Source: Aurantimonadaceae bacterium (lineage in GTDB: Bacteria; Pseudomonadota; Alphaproteobacteria; Rhizobiales; Rhizobiaceae). From it: a stretch of 38,147 bases of DNA. The notes under the pieces are model-generated. The model was given only the letters and a program-made list of their open reading frames with translations, did no database searches and was not told where the DNA came from. The translations under genes and the position numbers were made by a program. Below are positions 1-7,593 of the stretch, in pieces (the stretch's first letter is position 1; every line of letters starts with the position of its first letter). The stretch spans positions 1-38,147 of the forward strand of contig CANJKV010000015.1 of assembly GCA_947474855.1 (NCBI GenBank), read 5' to 3'.

Positions 1-294
1 CGAGCCCCAGCCGACCTTGTCCCAGCGCTCGTAAGGGGCGCCGCCGGGCTCCTTGACGACGATCCAGGAATGCTCGGCGATCGCGCCCTTCAGCCCGCCG
101 GTGCGCGCCGCCATGACGAAGAGCGCCGCTTCCGGGCTCTCCTTGGCCGGCGGCAGGATGGCGGCCGAGCCCCAGTCGGCCTGGCGCCAGGAGCGGGGAT
201 GGTCGCCCATGACCCAGAGCGCGGCGGAGACCGCGGCGGGAACGAGGTAGATGAGAACGAAGGCGGCGAGGCAGAGCATAAGAACGCGGCGCAT
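1..294 (-). CDS. DUF3750 family membrane-anchored protein (N-terminal part, cut by window edge)
   Basis: The 98 visible codons start with a hydrophobic segment (residues 4-27, MLCLAAFVLIYLVP and on) that would serve as an uncleaved signal anchor. This is followed by a soluble part with IAEHSWIVVKEPGG and YERWDKVGWGS, the hallmark stretch of the DUF3750 family seen in many Hyphomicrobiales. The gene runs off the left edge, so the C-terminal half is missing. ATG at 294 is the first in-frame start and is followed at once by the hydrophobic stretch. The family has no established function. The assignment rests on the conserved EHSW...YERWDKVGWG pattern. It is transcribed divergently from the asparaginase gene, with about 100 bp between them. 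Confidence 0.75.
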   Translation of the reverse strand, partial: MRRVLMLCLAAFVLIYLVPAAVSAALWVMGDHPRSWRQADWGSAAILPPAKESPEAALFVMAARTGGLKGAIAEHSWIVVKEPGGAPYERWDKVGWGS

Positions 295-395
295 GCGGCT
301 GGCGGGACCGGGATGAGGTTGCTAGGAGCGGCGCGGCCCGTCGACCGCATCGGCAAAGATGGTGTCGGCGCCTGCGGGCCGAAATGAGATGGCGC

Positions 396-1415
396 ATGGA
401 AAATCCGGTTCTGGTCGAAGTGACGCGGGGTCCGCTGGTCGAGAGCCGCCACCGCGGCGCCTTCGCGGTGGTGGACGCCGGAGGCGCGATCGTCGCGAGC
501 GCCGGCGACGTCGAGCGGCCCATCTATCCGCGCTCGGCCATCAAGGTGTTCCAGGCCCTGCCGCTGGTGGAGAGCGGCGCGGCGGACGCCTTCGGCTTCG
601 GCGATGCCGAGCTGTCGCTCGCCTGCGCCTCGCATTCGGGCGAGCCCGGCCACGCGGGCCTCGCCGCCTCCATGCTGGAGCGCGCCGGCCTGGGCCCCGC
701 CTGCCTCGAATGCGGCGCCCATTGGCCCTTCGATCCGGCGGTCGCGCGCGACATGGCGCGGGCGGGCGCGGAGCCGACGCCGCTCCATAACAACTGCTCG
801 GGCAAGCATGCCGGCTTCCTCTGCACCGCCGCCCATCTCGGCGAGGACGTCGCGGGGTACGTGCGCGCCGAGCACGCTGTTCAGCGCCGCGTCACCGCGG
901 CCATCGCCGACGTGACGGGCGCTGCGCTCTCGCCGGACGTCTGCGGCACGGACGGCTGCTCGATCCCGACCTATGCCGCGCCGCTCGCGAGCTTCGCGCG
1001 CGGCTTCGCGCGCCTCGCCGCCGGCGCGGGCGTGCCGGCCGAGCGGGCGCGGGCCGGACGCCGGCTGATCGAGGCCTGCATGGCGCGGCCGTGGGAGATG
1101 TCCGGCACGGGCCGGGTCTGCCGGAGCCTGATGGAGGCGGCGCCCGGCCGGATCTTCGCCAAGACCGGCGCCGAGGGCGTCTTCTGCGGGGCCCTTCCCG
1201 AGCGGGGCCTCGGCTTCGCTCTGAAGATCGACGACGGGGCGACGCGGGCGGCCGAGTGCCTCGTCGCGGCGCTTCTCGCGGAACTCGTCCGGGCGCCCGA
1301 GCCGGATCTCGCGGCGCGCCTCGACGCCCTGGCGGCGCCCGTCCTGCGCAACTGGGAAGGCGTCGAGGTCGGCGGCCTTCGCCCGACCCCGGCGGTTGCC
1401 GCGGCCGTCCGCTAA
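396..1415 (+). CDS. Asparaginase of the Rhizobium etli AnsA type (PF06089)
   Basis: Predicted to hydrolyse L-asparagine to aspartate and ammonia in the cytoplasm. The protein (339 aa) belongs to the asparaginase II family typified by R. etli, which is unrelated to the E. coli-type enzymes. From ATG 396 it carries the SxxK motif (Ser47, Lys50 in PRSAIK), HSGEP, the HNNCSGKHAG block (Cys134, Lys137) and DGCSIPTYA (Cys188). These match by position the Ser/Lys dyad and the Cys-Lys-Cys metal-binding set described for the R. etli inducible enzyme. An in-frame ATG at 384 would add four residues; 396 gives the family-typical MENPVLVEVTRG start and has a GAG eight bases upstream. Its 3' end is only 9 bp from the convergent NYN gene. 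Confidence 0.88.
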   Translation: MENPVLVEVTRGPLVESRHRGAFAVVDAGGAIVASAGDVERPIYPRSAIKVFQALPLVESGAADAFGFGDAELSLACASHSGEPGHAGLAASMLERAGLGPACLECGAHWPFDPAVARDMARAGAEPTPLHNNCSGKHAGFLCTAAHLGEDVAGYVRAEHAVQRRVTAAIADVTGAALSPDVCGTDGCSIPTYAAPLASFARGFARLAAGAGVPAERARAGRRLIEACMARPWEMSGTGRVCRSLMEAAPGRIFAKTGAEGVFCGALPERGLGFALKIDDGATRAAECLVAALLAELVRAPEPDLAARLDALAAPVLRNWEGVEVGGLRPTPAVAAAVR

Positions 1416-1424
1416 GGGCTCGCC

Positions 1425-2228
1425 TCAGGCGGGCTTGGCGGCCTTGCTCGCGCGGCGGCGCGGCGCGCGCGCGGGCTTCTTGGCGGGCTCGTCCGCGGGC
1501 TCGGCGGCGCTTCGGGTCTTCAGCCGGATGCGCGCCATGCCGTTCGCGCCGCTCTGCGTATCGAAGAGCCCCGAGGCGCGCACGAGGTCGCTGAGCTTCT
1601 TGTGGCCGAAGGTGCGCGAATCGAAGTCGGAATAGCGGTTGAAGATCTGCTTGCCGAACTCGCCGAGCCCGATCCAGCCGTCTTCCGTCTCGTCGCGCTC
1701 GGCGAGCGCGAAGACCTCGCGCAGGAGGTCGCGCGCCTCGCCCATGCCGCCCTGCGGCGCCGGGGCCGCCGCGCCCCCGGCGGGCGCGGGCAGGAGGTTC
1801 TCCGTATAGATGAAGCGCATGCAGGCCTGCCGGAAGCTTTCCGGCGTCTTCGCCTCGCCGAAGCCGTAGACGGCGAGGCCGTTCTCCCGCAGCCGCGCGG
1901 CGAGGCGGGTGAAGTCGGAATCCGACGACACGATGCAGAAGCCGTCGAAGCGCCCCGAATGCATGAGGTCCATGGCATCGATGACGAGCGAGATGTCGGA
2001 GGCGTTCTTGCCCGTGACATAGGCGAACTGCTGCTGCGGAAGGATCGCGTGGCGCGACAGGACGTCGGTCCAGCCCTTCATGCGCGGACTGGAGAAGTCG
2101 CCGTAGATACGCCGAACGCTCGCTTCGCCGAGCTTGGCGATCTCGTCGAAGAGCCCGTCGACGATCCGGGCGGACGCGTTGTCGGCGTCGATGAGGACGG
2201 CGAGGCGGTGCGATCGGTTGTCGGCCAT
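1425..2228 (-). CDS. NYN-domain protein with C-terminal LOTUS/OST-HTH domain (putative RNase)
   Basis: 267 aa. The N-terminal NYN/PIN-like fold (about residues 9-145, LabA/DUF88 type) shows the acidic residues expected of a metal-dependent RNase: LIDADN (Asp14, Asp16), SDISL (Asp78) and SSDSDF (Asp103, Asp105). A Gly/Ala/Pro linker follows (145-162), then a predicted OST-HTH/LOTUS domain (165-236: GWIGLGEFGKQIFNRY, TFGHKKLSDLVRA) and a Lys/Arg/Ala-rich tail. Family knowledge suggests RNA binding and cleavage; the substrate is unknown. The start at 2228 is preceded by AGGAG at good spacing; an in-frame ATG at 2264 has none. The basic tail may help bind nucleic acid (inference). Confidence 0.85.
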   Translation of the reverse strand: MADNRSHRLAVLIDADNASARIVDGLFDEIAKLGEASVRRIYGDFSSPRMKGWTDVLSRHAILPQQQFAYVTGKNASDISLVIDAMDLMHSGRFDGFCIVSSDSDFTRLAARLRENGLAVYGFGEAKTPESFRQACMRFIYTENLLPAPAGGAAAPAPQGGMGEARDLLREVFALAERDETEDGWIGLGEFGKQIFNRYSDFDSRTFGHKKLSDLVRASGLFDTQSGANGMARIRLKTRSAAEPADEPAKKPARAPRRRASKAAKPA

Positions 2229-2316
2229 CGGGGCTCCTGATGCGGTCGGCTGGGGGCATAGCACGAAACGCCGGGCCCAGTGCGACGGAACATGCTCGGC
2301 GCCGAACGGGGTCGGT

Positions 2317-2703
2317 TCAGCCGCGCCGCTCCGTGAAGTCGCGGAACCACCGCGCCGCCTCCGCCTCCTCCACCGCCCCGGCCGCGACGTCCATCACGAA
2401 CTGATAGACGAGGCCGTTGTCGGCGGTGAGGGCATAGCCGTGTTTCGCCAGGAACACCGCCGCCACGAGGATCCCCGTGCGCTTGTTGCCGTCGATGAAG
2501 GGATGGTTTCGAAGGATCCCGTACAGATAAGCGGCCGCGAGATCATGCACCTCGGGTTCGCCGTAGGCTGCTTTGTTCACGGGGCGGGCGAGCGCCGATT
2601 CGAGAAGCGACATGTCGCGAATGCCTCGAAGGCCGCCGAACCGGTCTATCTGCTCAATCTGGATCTGCTCGACCGCCGCCTGGGAAACCCAGCGCCAGCT
2701 CAC
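2317..2703 (-). CDS. doc: Doc-type toxin (death on curing, Fic/Doc superfamily)
   Basis: 128 aa, the usual Doc length. It carries the Fic-like motif in its Doc form, HPFIDGNKRTG (His and the NKR triplet), followed by the hydrophobic VAAVFLAKHGY helix. Doc proteins are kinases that phosphorylate translation factor EF-Tu and halt protein synthesis; this is known for phage P1 Doc and inferred here. The start is a GTG at 2703 that overlaps the antitoxin stop codon as GTGA, so the two genes are translationally coupled. A longer in-frame ORF reaching 2928 lies inside the antitoxin gene and is an artefact. The toxin motif looks intact. Confidence 0.9.
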   Translation of the reverse strand: MSWRWVSQAAVEQIQIEQIDRFGGLRGIRDMSLLESALARPVNKAAYGEPEVHDLAAAYLYGILRNHPFIDGNKRTGILVAAVFLAKHGYALTADNGLVYQFVMDVAAGAVEEAEAARWFRDFTERRG

Positions 2704-2921
2704 TTCGCCAGCCTGGCCAAGGCGTCGCGGTACTTGTCCATGAATTCGCGAGCGTGGGCGAGCTCCTCCTCGAACTCGTCCGTCGATTTGACGAGCCGGA
2801 TGCCGTCCTCGGTCGGTATCGCCTGGAGCCGATCTCCCGTGGAGAAGCCGGCGCGATCGAGAAGCTCCTTCGGGAGGATCACGCCTTCCGAATTGCCGAT
2901 CTTGCGGACCACGGTGTTCAT
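2700..2921 (-). CDS. AbrB/MazE-type antitoxin of the Doc toxin
   Basis: 73 aa. The N-terminal half is a swapped-hairpin AbrB/SpoVT DNA-binding domain (VRKIGNSEGVILPKELLDRAG, then STGDRLQAIPTEDGIRLVK). The C-terminal half is an acidic/amphipathic helix (EFEEELAHAREFMDKYRDAL) of the kind that wraps and neutralises Doc toxins. It sits directly upstream of doc with a 4-base GTGA overlap, the standard antitoxin-first order. About 20 bp upstream of its start lies the inverted repeat ATAAC-N4-GTTAT (2942-2955), a good candidate for the operator through which such antitoxins repress their own operon. Chromosomal location and isolation suggest a small addiction or stress module acquired by transfer (inference). 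Confidence 0.9.
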   Translation of the reverse strand: MNTVVRKIGNSEGVILPKELLDRAGFSTGDRLQAIPTEDGIRLVKSTDEFEEELAHAREFMDKYRDALARLAK

Positions 2922-2941
2922 CGCGCACAGCTCCGATGGTA

Positions 2942-2955
2942 ATAACGAATGTTAT
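2942..2955 (-). promoter_or_regulatory. Inverted repeat, candidate operator of the AbrB-Doc operon
   Basis: Perfect 5-bp arms ATAAC and GTTAT separated by four bases, in an AT-rich island within GC-rich DNA, 21 bp upstream of the antitoxin start. GTTATAAC directly beside it is itself a perfect 8-bp palindrome. The position suits both a promoter and an autorepressor site. The 15-bp core (2943-2957) recurs exactly at 32031-32045. Confidence 0.45.
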
Positions 2956-2988
2956 AACTACGGGGCAGGGCGGTCGGATTCAAGAGGG

Positions 2989-4620
2989 TCAATGGGCGAG
3001 GATCGTGTCGGCCGGCGCGCGGAGGGTCCAGACGACACCCGCCGGGGCGTAGGTCATGTCGACGGAGCCGCCGAGGCCGCGGGCGGTCATCTTCTGCGTG
3101 ACCAGCGTCCCGAACCCCGAGCGCTTGGGCTCGACCACGGTCGGGCCGCCGATCTCGCGCCAGGTGATGCGGAACTCGTCCGCCAGCGTCCAGTCGATCT
3201 CGACGCGTCCCTCGTCGACGGAGAGGGCGCCGTACTTCGCCGCGTTGGTCGCGAGTTCGTGGAAGGCGAGTCCGATGGTCTGGGCTGCGGACGGGTTGAT
3301 CTTGACCTCCGGGCCCGACGCTCGGATCTGACTGCCGGCGCCGAAGGCCCGAAGCTGCGACGCGGCGAGCTCGGCGACGGACGCCGAGTCCCAACCCCGG
3401 CCCGCCAGGAGATCGGCCGAGCGGGCGAGCGAGCTCAACGCTTCGGAGAGGGTCGCGAGGAACTGCGTCGTGTCCGAGCTTTCCTTGGCGGCCCGGCGGG
3501 CGATCGCCGCGATCAGCGCGTACTGGTTCTTGGCGCGATGGGTCATCTCGCGCATCAGGAAGCGGTTCTGCTGCTCGGCCTCGCGACGGTCGCGGGATGC
3601 CTGGGCCAGCACCTTCGACACCTCGCCGATCTCCATGATCTCGGTGGAGACCGCCGAGGCCGGCTCGCCCCGCCCGATCCGCTCGGCCTGGATCTTCAGC
3701 ACCTCGATCGGCCGGGCGATCTTGCGGCCGAGATACCAGGCCAGAAAGATGCAGAACAGGAGAAGCAGGGCCGTTCCCCAGGCGAGAAGAGCCCAGGATC
3801 GGATGATCGGCCGCTCGACCGCGCTGCCGGGCACGGTGACGTGCGTGGTCCAGCCGGACAATTGGGAGCGGACCTCCGCCTCCAGCGCGCGGTCGTCGGC
3901 CGGCGCGGCGGGCCCGGCCGGATCGGGCGCGACGCGCACGATGGAGCGCTTCTCGTCGTCGCGGATCTCCGCCGTCCAGCTATGGGGCAGCTGACGGGCG
4001 GCGACCACCTCGTCGAGGTCCGCCGCGCTCTTGTTGATCGCGAGAACGTAGGGGACGGTGTCGCCCCGGCGTACGGGCACGGCGACGTAGAACACCTCCT
4101 CCCCGGCGACCGGTCCGTAGAATACGCCCGACACCTGGGCCTCGCCCGTCGCGAAGGCGCGCTCGATCGCGGGCGAGTAGGTCACCTTCCGCGGCGGCGA
4201 CGGATAGGGCAGCCGGGTGTTCATGACGACGTCGAGGTCCGGCCTGACCAGGGCGGCGTTGGTCTCGCTCCCGTCCAGCGCGACGGCCGTGCGCAGGTGG
4301 AAGTTGGCGAGGTCGTTGGCGTCGATCGAGGGCGACGAGGCGAGGACCCGCGCCGTCGTGATCATGCCGAAGATCTCGCGGTCGACCGCGTTGGAGATGA
4401 TCTCGGCCGTGTCGGCCACCTGCGTCAGCGCCACCTCTTCCTGCTGGCGGTCGAACTCCAGGATCAGGAAGACGCTGAACAGGATCGCCGGCGCCATGAC
4501 GACGAGCGCGAAGCCGATGAGGTAGGCGATGAGCGGCGGCCGGCGTCGCAGCCGGCGCGCCATGCGGAACGGCCGCAGCCCGGCGCGGAGAAGACCCGTT
4601 TTTTCGGCGTCGGCGGCCAT
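2989..4620 (-). CDS. Membrane-bound HWE-family sensor histidine kinase
   Basis: 543 aa. A transmembrane helix (about 31-54), a periplasmic sensor region of some 220 residues that looks CACHE/dCache-like (55-277, including VFYGPVAGEEVFYVAVPVRR), a second membrane helix (278-297), a HAMP-like linker (298-350), then the kinase core. His361 in MTHRAKNQ is the phospho-acceptor; the N-box HELATNAAKYG has His454 and Asn459; WRE (487-489) and GFGT (502-505) follow. The extra N-box histidine and the WxE motif define the HWE family, common in alphaproteobacteria, where such kinases often feed the PhyR/EcfG general stress pathway. No response regulator is adjacent. ATG 4620 is chosen because it gives a short basic N-terminus before the first helix; the longer ORF to 4800 adds an Arg-rich stretch with no domain. 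Confidence 0.85.
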   Translation of the reverse strand: MAADAEKTGLLRAGLRPFRMARRLRRRPPLIAYLIGFALVVMAPAILFSVFLILEFDRQQEEVALTQVADTAEIISNAVDREIFGMITTARVLASSPSIDANDLANFHLRTAVALDGSETNAALVRPDLDVVMNTRLPYPSPPRKVTYSPAIERAFATGEAQVSGVFYGPVAGEEVFYVAVPVRRGDTVPYVLAINKSAADLDEVVAARQLPHSWTAEIRDDEKRSIVRVAPDPAGPAAPADDRALEAEVRSQLSGWTTHVTVPGSAVERPIIRSWALLAWGTALLLLFCIFLAWYLGRKIARPIEVLKIQAERIGRGEPASAVSTEIMEIGEVSKVLAQASRDRREAEQQNRFLMREMTHRAKNQYALIAAIARRAAKESSDTTQFLATLSEALSSLARSADLLAGRGWDSASVAELAASQLRAFGAGSQIRASGPEVKINPSAAQTIGLAFHELATNAAKYGALSVDEGRVEIDWTLADEFRITWREIGGPTVVEPKRSGFGTLVTQKMTARGLGGSVDMTYAPAGVVWTLRAPADTILAH

Positions 4621-4853
4621 GAGGGGGCAATTCCGGTGATGGTCGGCACGCGCGGCGGTGGAACGGCCCCTTCGACCTGCCCGCCGCCGCGCGAGCGTGC
4701 CACGACTATAGGTGATGGCCCGCGGAAGTGCCAGGATGCCGGACCCCTGGGATCGCCCCGAGAAGTTTCGCAACGACCTCGATGCGCCCGATGCGTGCAA
4801 ATCCCCGCGTGGCTTCCTATGTCCGGATGAAATGCTTCAAGGAGAATCCGTCC

Positions 4854-5093
4854 GTGAAATCGGGACCCGTCGCGTTCATCTTATGGCTCTGCTGCCTGAT
4901 CGGCATCTGCGGGTTGCACCGCATCTATCTCGGCCGATTCTGGACCGGCCTCCTGTGGATCTTCACCTTCGGTCTTCTCGGCGTCGGGCAGCTCATCGAC
5001 CTGTTCCTGCTTCCCGGCATGGTGCGGGAAGAAAACCTGACCTCCCGCCTTCAGGCCATCGAGCGCGAGCGCCGTCACGTGCCCGTCCGATAA
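4854..5093 (+). CDS. TM2 domain-containing small membrane protein
   Basis: 79 aa with two hydrophobic helices separated by the TM2 signature: LWLCCLIGICGLHRIYLGRFWTG, then LLWIFTFGLLGVGQLIDLF. The HRIYLG(R)F block between the helices is diagnostic. The short charged tail (VREENLTSRLQAIERERR) would lie in the cytoplasm. The function of TM2 proteins in bacteria is unknown. The GTG start at 4854 has a strong AAGGAG (4839-4844) at nine bases; upstream in-frame ATGs (4728 and others) would add an unlikely Arg-rich leader. The gene is divergent from the HWE kinase and convergent with the Rieske-FAD gene, only 9 bp away. Confidence 0.82.
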   Translation: MKSGPVAFILWLCCLIGICGLHRIYLGRFWTGLLWIFTFGLLGVGQLIDLFLLPGMVREENLTSRLQAIERERRHVPVR

Positions 5094-5102
5094 AGGGTGG
5101 GC

Positions 5103-6656
5103 TCAAACCAGCAGTTGCCGGACCTTCCAGCCGGCCGCTGCCAGGCTCTCGCGGCGCGGCGCCGGTTCGCGTCGCAGCAGCGCGTGGAAGGCCGGGGTCT
5201 GGTCCCTCTCGCCAGCGCCGAGCGCGGCTCGGACGATGCCGCCTTCGACATAGAAGGCGGTGAAGCTGTCGCCGTCGAGGTCGCCCTCGACATGGACCTC
5301 GTCGAAGCCTTCGACATGGCCGACGTAGCGCAGCGGCGAGAACTGCGCGGTCCAGAAGAAGGGCACCCCGTCGAAGGCGGCGTCCCGTCCCATCATCGCG
5401 CGCGCGGCATGGCGGCCGTGCTGCTGCGCGACGCGCCAGTGCTCGATCCGCACCGGCTTCCGGTGCCCGTGCACGGGGAAGGATGCGACGTCGCCGCCGA
5501 GAAAGAGCTGATCGACCGCCATCAGTCGTTCGTCGACGACGAGCCCGCGGCCGGCGCGCTCGGCGCCTTCGACGAGGCCGGACCGAGGCGCGGCGCCGAC
5601 GGCGGAGATCAGGAGGTCGGCCTCCACCCGCCGCCCGTCTTCGAGGAGAACGGCGCCGGGACCGGCCGAGGCCGGCGTGGCTCCCGTCAGCACCGTCACG
5701 CCGGCTTCCCGGTGTCGCGCGAGGAGCCGACGGGCAACGGCTTCGCCGAACTGCTTGGCGAAGGGCAGCGGATCCCGAGCGATCACGGTGACGCGCTTGC
5801 CGCTCTGGACGAGAGCGGCCGCGGCCTCCATGCCGATGAAGCCCGACCCGATGATCGCGACGCTGTCGGCCGGGTCCGCCGCGATCTTCAAGGCCTTGGC
5901 GTCGGTGTGGCTGCGCAGCGAAAAGAGCTTGGCCGTATCGGCGCCGGCGAGGTCGAGCGGCGCCGCACCGCTGCCGGGCGCCGCGAAGCAGGCGTCGTAG
6001 GCGAGCGAGCCGCCGTCCGCGAAGCGGATGGTCCGCGACGGCGGGTCGACGACGGCAACCGCGCGGTTCATCCACTCGATGCCGCGAGCTGCGAGGTCGT
6101 CCCGGTCGGCGATCGGAAGCCCGTCGTCTTTCTTCTTGCCCTGGAGATAGGTCTTGGAAAGGTCGGTCCGGTCATAGGGGTTCTCGTCCTCCGCCGAGAT
6201 GAGGACGATCCGGCCGTCGAAGCCGGCGGCGACGAGTTCGTCGGCGCATTCGAGGCCGGCCGCCCCCGCGCCGACGATCGCGTAGACCTTCGAGCCGCCG
6301 CGCCGGCGGTGGGCGGCCGTCACGGCCGGGCGGCTCGTCGCCGCGCCGGGCTCGACGTCGACGAAAACGCGGCCGTTCTCGACGCGCGCCTCGAAGCGCG
6401 CCAGGCAGTCGCGCGCCGGCGGCTCCAGGCGCTCACCGTCGGTCAGATCGAAGATCGCGTGGTGCCAGGGGCAGATCACCTGGTCGCCGACACGCAGGCC
6501 TTTCTTCAAAGGCGCGCCCTTGTGCGGGCAGCGGGCGCCGGTCGCCAGGACGCGCTCGCCGCTGCGCGCGAGGAGCACCTTGACGCCCTGCGCCTCGACC
6601 TCCGTCAGGCCGTCGCTGGACAGGTCGTCGAAGGCGCAGACGTCGGTCATCGGCAT
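5103..6656 (-). CDS. Rieske-FAD/NAD(P) oxidoreductase (AIFL-like)
   Basis: 517 aa. Residues 1-105 form a Rieske [2Fe-2S] domain with both ligand pairs, CPHKG (Cys43, His45) and CPWHH (Cys62, His65). Residues 124-420 are a pyridine-nucleotide-disulphide oxidoreductase: FAD-binding GAGAAG (129-134), NAD-binding AIIGSGFIGMEAA, and the second FAD motif LFLGGDVAS. A reductase C-terminal domain follows (FFWTAQFSPLRYVGHVEGFDEV). The fusion of ferredoxin-like and reductase modules in one chain resembles the AIFM3/AIFL group; the electron acceptor is unknown. AAGGAG sits six bases before ATG 6656. The EcfG-like promoter at 6695-6719 suggests induction by general stress. Confidence 0.85.
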   Translation of the reverse strand: MPMTDVCAFDDLSSDGLTEVEAQGVKVLLARSGERVLATGARCPHKGAPLKKGLRVGDQVICPWHHAIFDLTDGERLEPPARDCLARFEARVENGRVFVDVEPGAATSRPAVTAAHRRRGGSKVYAIVGAGAAGLECADELVAAGFDGRIVLISAEDENPYDRTDLSKTYLQGKKKDDGLPIADRDDLAARGIEWMNRAVAVVDPPSRTIRFADGGSLAYDACFAAPGSGAAPLDLAGADTAKLFSLRSHTDAKALKIAADPADSVAIIGSGFIGMEAAAALVQSGKRVTVIARDPLPFAKQFGEAVARRLLARHREAGVTVLTGATPASAGPGAVLLEDGRRVEADLLISAVGAAPRSGLVEGAERAGRGLVVDERLMAVDQLFLGGDVASFPVHGHRKPVRIEHWRVAQQHGRHAARAMMGRDAAFDGVPFFWTAQFSPLRYVGHVEGFDEVHVEGDLDGDSFTAFYVEGGIVRAALGAGERDQTPAFHALLRREPAPRRESLAAAGWKVRQLLV

Positions 6657-6694
6657 GGGGCGCTCCTTGGCATCGTTCCAAACGGTTCGCCGGG

Positions 6695-6719
6695 AACGAC
6701 GATGAAGGGCCGCCGTTCC
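6695..6719 (-). promoter_or_regulatory. EcfG-type (general stress sigma factor) promoter
   Basis: Read on the minus strand: GGAAC (6719-6715), exactly 16 bases, then CGTT (6698-6695). This is the consensus for the alphaproteobacterial EcfG sigma factor. It would start transcription around 6688, about 30 bases before the Rieske-FAD start codon. The element is palindromic at its ends (GGAACG...CGTTCC), so the same signal reads on the plus strand, where no gene follows. Confidence 0.6.
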
Positions 6720-6758
6720 GTGGCCGACTGACGACCCTCAGTCGAGCGCACGAACGAA

Positions 6759-6786
6759 AGGGCGGGAGCCCGTCGGCGCCCGCCCT
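6759..6786 (-). terminator. Hairpin terminator after the L,D-transpeptidase gene
   Basis: An 8-bp perfect stem (AGGGCGGG and CCCGCCCT) with a 12-nt loop. On the minus strand it is followed by TTTCGTT. It lies 28 bp past the stop codon of the L,D-transpeptidase and separates it from the stress promoter of the next gene. Confidence 0.5.
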
Positions 6787-6814
6787 CGCGATCGTCCGCT
6801 CGGATTCGAAGCGG

Positions 6815-7531
6815 TCAGGCGATGCCGACCTGGGTCACGATCACCGGCGCTCCGTCCGGCACGCGGTTGTAGAGGTCGATGATGTCGTGGTTCATGAAGC
6901 GCACGCAGCCCGACGAGACGGCCTTGCCGATCGTCCAGTATTCCGGCGTGCCGTGCAGGCGGTACAGGGTGTCCTGCCCGTTCTGGAAGAGGTAGAGGGC
7001 GCGCGCGCCGAGCGGGTTGCCCAGGCCGCCTTCCATGCCGTCGGCATATTCCGCGAGGTCGGGCCGGCGCTGGATCATCTCGCGCGGCGGCGTCCAGCGC
7101 GGCCAGCGCTTCTTGAACTGCACGACGGCGTTGCCGCCCCACGAGAAGCCCTCGCCGCCGATGCCCACGCCGTAGCGCATGGCCCGGCCGCCCGGCTCGA
7201 CGAAGTAGGCGTAGCGCGAGGCCGTGTCGACGACCACCGTGCCCGGCATCGCGCCGGTCGGATCGGCGACTTCCTGGCGGAAGAAGCGAGGATCGACCCG
7301 GGAGGGATCAATGGCCGGAATCTGGAACCCGTCGTCGTAGATCGGCCCGTACATGTCGGGAAGATAGGAGCTTGCATAGGGCGACCCGCCGGCGAAGGGC
7401 GTCAGGCCGGCGATGCGGGCGCGCGGACCCGTGGTGCAGCCCGCGACGAGCGTCGTCGCACCGAGGCCGAGGCCGACGAGAAGGGAGCGGCGCGACAGCC
7501 CGTCGCGCCCCGCGATGGGGGAAGAGGTCAT
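6815..7531 (-). CDS. L,D-transpeptidase (YkuD family), Tat-type lipoprotein
   Basis: 238 aa. The N-terminus has a twin-arginine-like motif (SRRSLLVG, Arg14-Arg15), a hydrophobic stretch and a lipobox (LVAGC, Cys32), so it is probably exported and lipid-anchored. The YkuD catalytic domain ends with HGTPEYW (His193) and SSGCVRF (Ser207, Cys209, Arg211), the classic HXX...SXGC(I/V)R site. These enzymes form 3-3 meso-diaminopimelate cross-links in peptidoglycan or attach proteins to it. The substrate preference here is not visible. Only 124 bp separate it from the HAD gene upstream. An EcfG-like promoter at 7594-7618 suggests that wall cross-linking is raised under stress. Confidence 0.9.
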   Translation of the reverse strand: MTSSPIAGRDGLSRRSLLVGLGLGATTLVAGCTTGPRARIAGLTPFAGGSPYASSYLPDMYGPIYDDGFQIPAIDPSRVDPRFFRQEVADPTGAMPGTVVVDTASRYAYFVEPGGRAMRYGVGIGGEGFSWGGNAVVQFKKRWPRWTPPREMIQRRPDLAEYADGMEGGLGNPLGARALYLFQNGQDTLYRLHGTPEYWTIGKAVSSGCVRFMNHDIIDLYNRVPDGAPVIVTQVGIA

Positions 7532-7593
7532 GATCCAGCCTGCGGTTTATCGGCCGCCGATCACGCCGGCGACGCTTTTTGACTTGGGCGTTT

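Noticed and set aside
2134-4830. Plus-strand open frame of 898 codons antisense to the toxin-antitoxin and kinase genes
   Set aside because: It is an Arg/Gly/Asp-rich mirror of a high-GC coding strand and has no domain. The genes on the other strand have clear motifs.
5097-6731. Plus-strand open frame of 544 codons over the Rieske-FAD gene
   Set aside because: Antisense shadow; the minus-strand protein has complete Rieske and FAD motifs.
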